The notes under the pieces are model-generated. The model had not been told where the DNA came from. It was given only the letters and a program-made list of their open reading frames with translations, and did not search any database. From the NCBI GenBank assembly GCA_030616145.1, contig JAUWXU010000038.1, positions 1 through 6,595 on the forward strand: 6,595 nucleotides of DNA, read 5' to 3'. The DNA is from Candidatus Omnitrophota bacterium. GTDB taxonomy: Bacteria; Omnitrophota; JAUWXU01. A program made the translations under genes and the position numbers. This document shows, one piece after another, positions 5,098-6,595 of the stretch (position 1 is the stretch's first letter; each line of letters opens with the position of its first letter).

Positions 5098-6595
5098 TTA
5101 TTTCAATAGAACAAAAAATAGAATCACAGCCCCCAGCAATATCCAGATAAGATAGGTAGTCAAAATCCCGGTATGGATAAAACGCAATATTCTGGTAAAC
5201 AAGAGGCATAATCTCTTTAACTGCTCATAAATATCAAATACCCGGTGCTCTGCCAACTGATAAACTCTATTTAATAGGGAAAGATCTTTTATGGTATTAT
5301 AAAATTCTACTCCCGAGACCCTCATAGAAGGATGCTCTTCCAGCTCTTCTCCGCCCACAAATGCGCCGGTTTCTCTTTGGGTCTTGCTAATCCCTCCCAG
5401 AAAATAAATAATCCCACCGATTATTATGCCCACCAATATCAACAAAGTGGCAAGACCGGCACTCCATGTTCCAATATAGGCAATGCTACCTTTGACGCTG
5501 GGGATGATAAATAGTCTTATTGGAATCCTATAAGCAAACACTCCAAATATAACACACAGCGTTGCCAATATAACCGTGGGTATCCACATCGTCGGACTAG
5601 TTTCTTTAGGACTTTGCGTTTTGAACTTTGAGTTTTGATCCTTCGAGGGTTGGCCCAAAAACACCGCGTGGGTTGCTTTCATAAAGCTGGCCAAAGTCAG
5701 GGCTGAGCCAAACATCGCTGAAATTAACCAGATTACCCAAAGTCCGGAGCCGGTTTTTCCTGATTCAATCACGCCCTGATAGATCATCCATTTGGAAACA
5801 AAACCGTTAAAAGGCGGAACTCCTGATATTGCAAATGCCGCTATCAAAAATGTGATAAATGTAATCGGCATAATCTTGGCAAAACCGCCCAGTTTTCCTA
5901 AATCAGTTGTCCCGGCTTTTTTTTCTACTGCTCCAGCGGATAAAAACAGGCAGGACTTATAGATCGCATGGTTGACCATATGAAATAACCCACCGGCAAT
6001 TCCCAGAGGATTTCCCGTACCAATCCCTAACACCATATATCCCACCTGGCTGACCGCATGATAACCTAAAAGCCTCTTTAAATCATGCTGGACAAGGGCC
6101 ATCATTACCGCAGCTACAATCGTAAAGCTTCCCACCGCCATCAAGACCGTATTCATCGCCAGATTCATCTGGAACATATCCATCGATATTCTGGCCAGAA
6201 AATATATCCCCAGAAGTTTATCCAAAGAGGCAGGTAAATATGCGGTAACCGGAGTTGGCGCATCTTCAGCAGTATCGGGAACCCAAGTGTGTAAAGGCAT
6301 CGCCCCGGCCTTGGCAAATGCGCCGGCAGCAAAGCAAAGATAGGCAAAGACTGCTAATTTATTGTCTAAGGCTATATTCATCTTATCCATCTGGAGTGTT
6401 CCTGTGAGATGCCAGACAAAAGCCAAACCCAGAAGTATCAGGGCATCTGAGCCACCAATGATGATAAACGCCTTTTTGGCTGTATGAGGAGTATTTTTTT
6501 TCTGTCCAAAACCGATTAACAAATATAGAAGCAGCCCTAAAAATCCCCAGAATACTATGAACCAAATTAGATTGTTGGAATAGACAGCTCCCAGG
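5098..6595 (-). CDS. Proton-conducting antiporter-like subunit (NuoL/MnhD family), N-terminus cut by window edge
   Basis: The visible 498 residues (numbered from the edge) belong to the NuoL/MnhD proton_antipo_M family. The frame is open to the edge and its first residues align with TM5 of NuoL, so the TTG at 6522 is not the true start. Family landmarks are K95 in TM7 (AFAKAGAMPLHTW), APTPVTAYLPAS, K126 (DKLLGIYFLAR), KRLLGYHAVSQVGY, H205 and H209 (FHMVNHAIYKS), K213 and ISGVPPFNGFVSKW. TM5 reads FWGFLGLLLYLLIGF, with glycine where NuoL has WE. After the antiporter core come a hydrophilic loop (about 315-333) made partly of a 7-bp repeat, two helices, and a tail with ETGAFVGGEELEEH, GVEFYNTI and a last helix. 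K126 sits in the MnhD rather than the MrpA position. The protein occupies the place of the MrpA N-terminal domain in the operon and is probably a hydrogenase-associated subfamily; exact naming is uncertain. Confidence 0.9.
   Translation of the reverse strand, partial: LGAVYSNNLIWFIVFWGFLGLLLYLLIGFGQKKNTPHTAKKAFIIIGGSDALILLGLAFVWHLTGTLQMDKMNIALDNKLAVFAYLCFAAGAFAKAGAMPLHTWVPDTAEDAPTPVTAYLPASLDKLLGIYFLARISMDMFQMNLAMNTVLMAVGSFTIVAAVMMALVQHDLKRLLGYHAVSQVGYMVLGIGTGNPLGIAGGLFHMVNHAIYKSCLFLSAGAVEKKAGTTDLGKLGGFAKIMPITFITFLIAAFAISGVPPFNGFVSKWMIYQGVIESGKTGSGLWVIWLISAMFGSALTLASFMKATHAVFLGQPSKDQNSKFKTQSPKETSPTMWIPTVILATLCVIFGVFAYRIPIRLFIIPSVKGSIAYIGTWSAGLATLLILVGIIIGGIIYFLGGISKTQRETGAFVGGEELEEHPSMRVSGVEFYNTIKDLSLLNRVYQLAEHRVFDIYEQLKRLCLLFTRILRFIHTGILTTYLIWILLGAVILFFVLLK
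5610..5637 (-). repeat. Four tandem 7-bp units inside the NuoL-like gene
   Basis: On the coding strand four adjacent heptamers read CAAAACT, CAAAGTT, CAAAACG, CAAAGTC, so the pattern is CAAARYN with a 14-bp alternation. They encode QNSKFKTQS in the hydrophilic loop between the antiporter core and the next helices. Because 7 is not a multiple of 3, the peptide does not repeat at the same period. The arrangement resembles degenerate heptanucleotide repeats known from cyanobacteria and some other bacteria; whether it is dispersed in this genome cannot be seen here. Confidence 0.7.

Noticed and set aside
6520..6522. TTG as the start of the NuoL-like gene
   Set aside because: The frame continues open to the edge and the 24 preceding residues align with NuoL TM5, so the true start is outside the window.
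6383..6565. Minus-strand 60-codon frame, and another at 6165-6347
   Set aside because: Both overlap the NuoL-like gene in another frame and have no family features.

Overview
The window is one compact, minus-strand gene block from an anaerobic bacterium. Read in the direction of transcription (from 6595 down to 1), it encodes a complete Mrp/Mnh-type cation-proton antiporter module followed by a HycF-type two-cluster ferredoxin subunit and the start of a HycI-type [NiFe]-hydrogenase maturation protease. That combination points to a membrane-bound group 4 [NiFe] hydrogenase that couples electron flow to H2 with H+ or Na+ translocation, in the manner of the archaeal Mbh complex. The hydrogenase large and small subunits, and the NuoH-like membrane anchor, are not in the window and should lie just beyond one of its edges.

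Layout, upstream to downstream: (1) an antiporter-like NuoL/MnhD-family subunit, cut at its N-terminus by the right edge; (2) a single 181-residue protein joining the MbhD (DUF4040) and MbhE domains, which form the C-terminal part of MrpA; (3) MnhB; (4) MnhC (NuoK-like); (5) MnhD (NuoN/NuoM-like); (6) MnhE; (7) MnhF with an extra N-terminal membrane segment; (8) MnhG; (9) the HycF-like ferredoxin subunit; (10) the HycI-like protease, cut by the left edge. The order is that of mrpABCDEFG with MrpA split in two, not the order I recall for archaeal mbh operons. Genes overlap by 1 to 8 bases or are separated by 15 to 48 bases, so they are probably co-transcribed. No promoter, terminator, RNA gene, CRISPR array or mobile element is evident, and no gene-free stretch exceeds 50 bases.

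How it should work (inference): electrons from reduced ferredoxin or another donor enter through the HycF-like subunit and pass to an off-window [NiFe] site whose large subunit is trimmed by the HycI-like protease. The redox energy is relayed through the membrane arm to the two antiporter-like subunits and the small Mnh subunits.

Taxonomy is uncertain. Moderately AT-rich coding sequence, frequent ATA isoleucine codons, Shine-Dalgarno sites and a TTG start all indicate a bacterium. A candidate phylum known mainly from metagenomes (Omnitrophota or Elusimicrobiota-like) is a guess. The most notable oddities are the loss of the usual TM5 glutamate in the first antiporter-like subunit, a clean 7-bp tandem repeat inside that gene, the extended MnhF, additional cysteine pairs in the ferredoxin subunit, and a 12-bp word repeated right after two stop codons.
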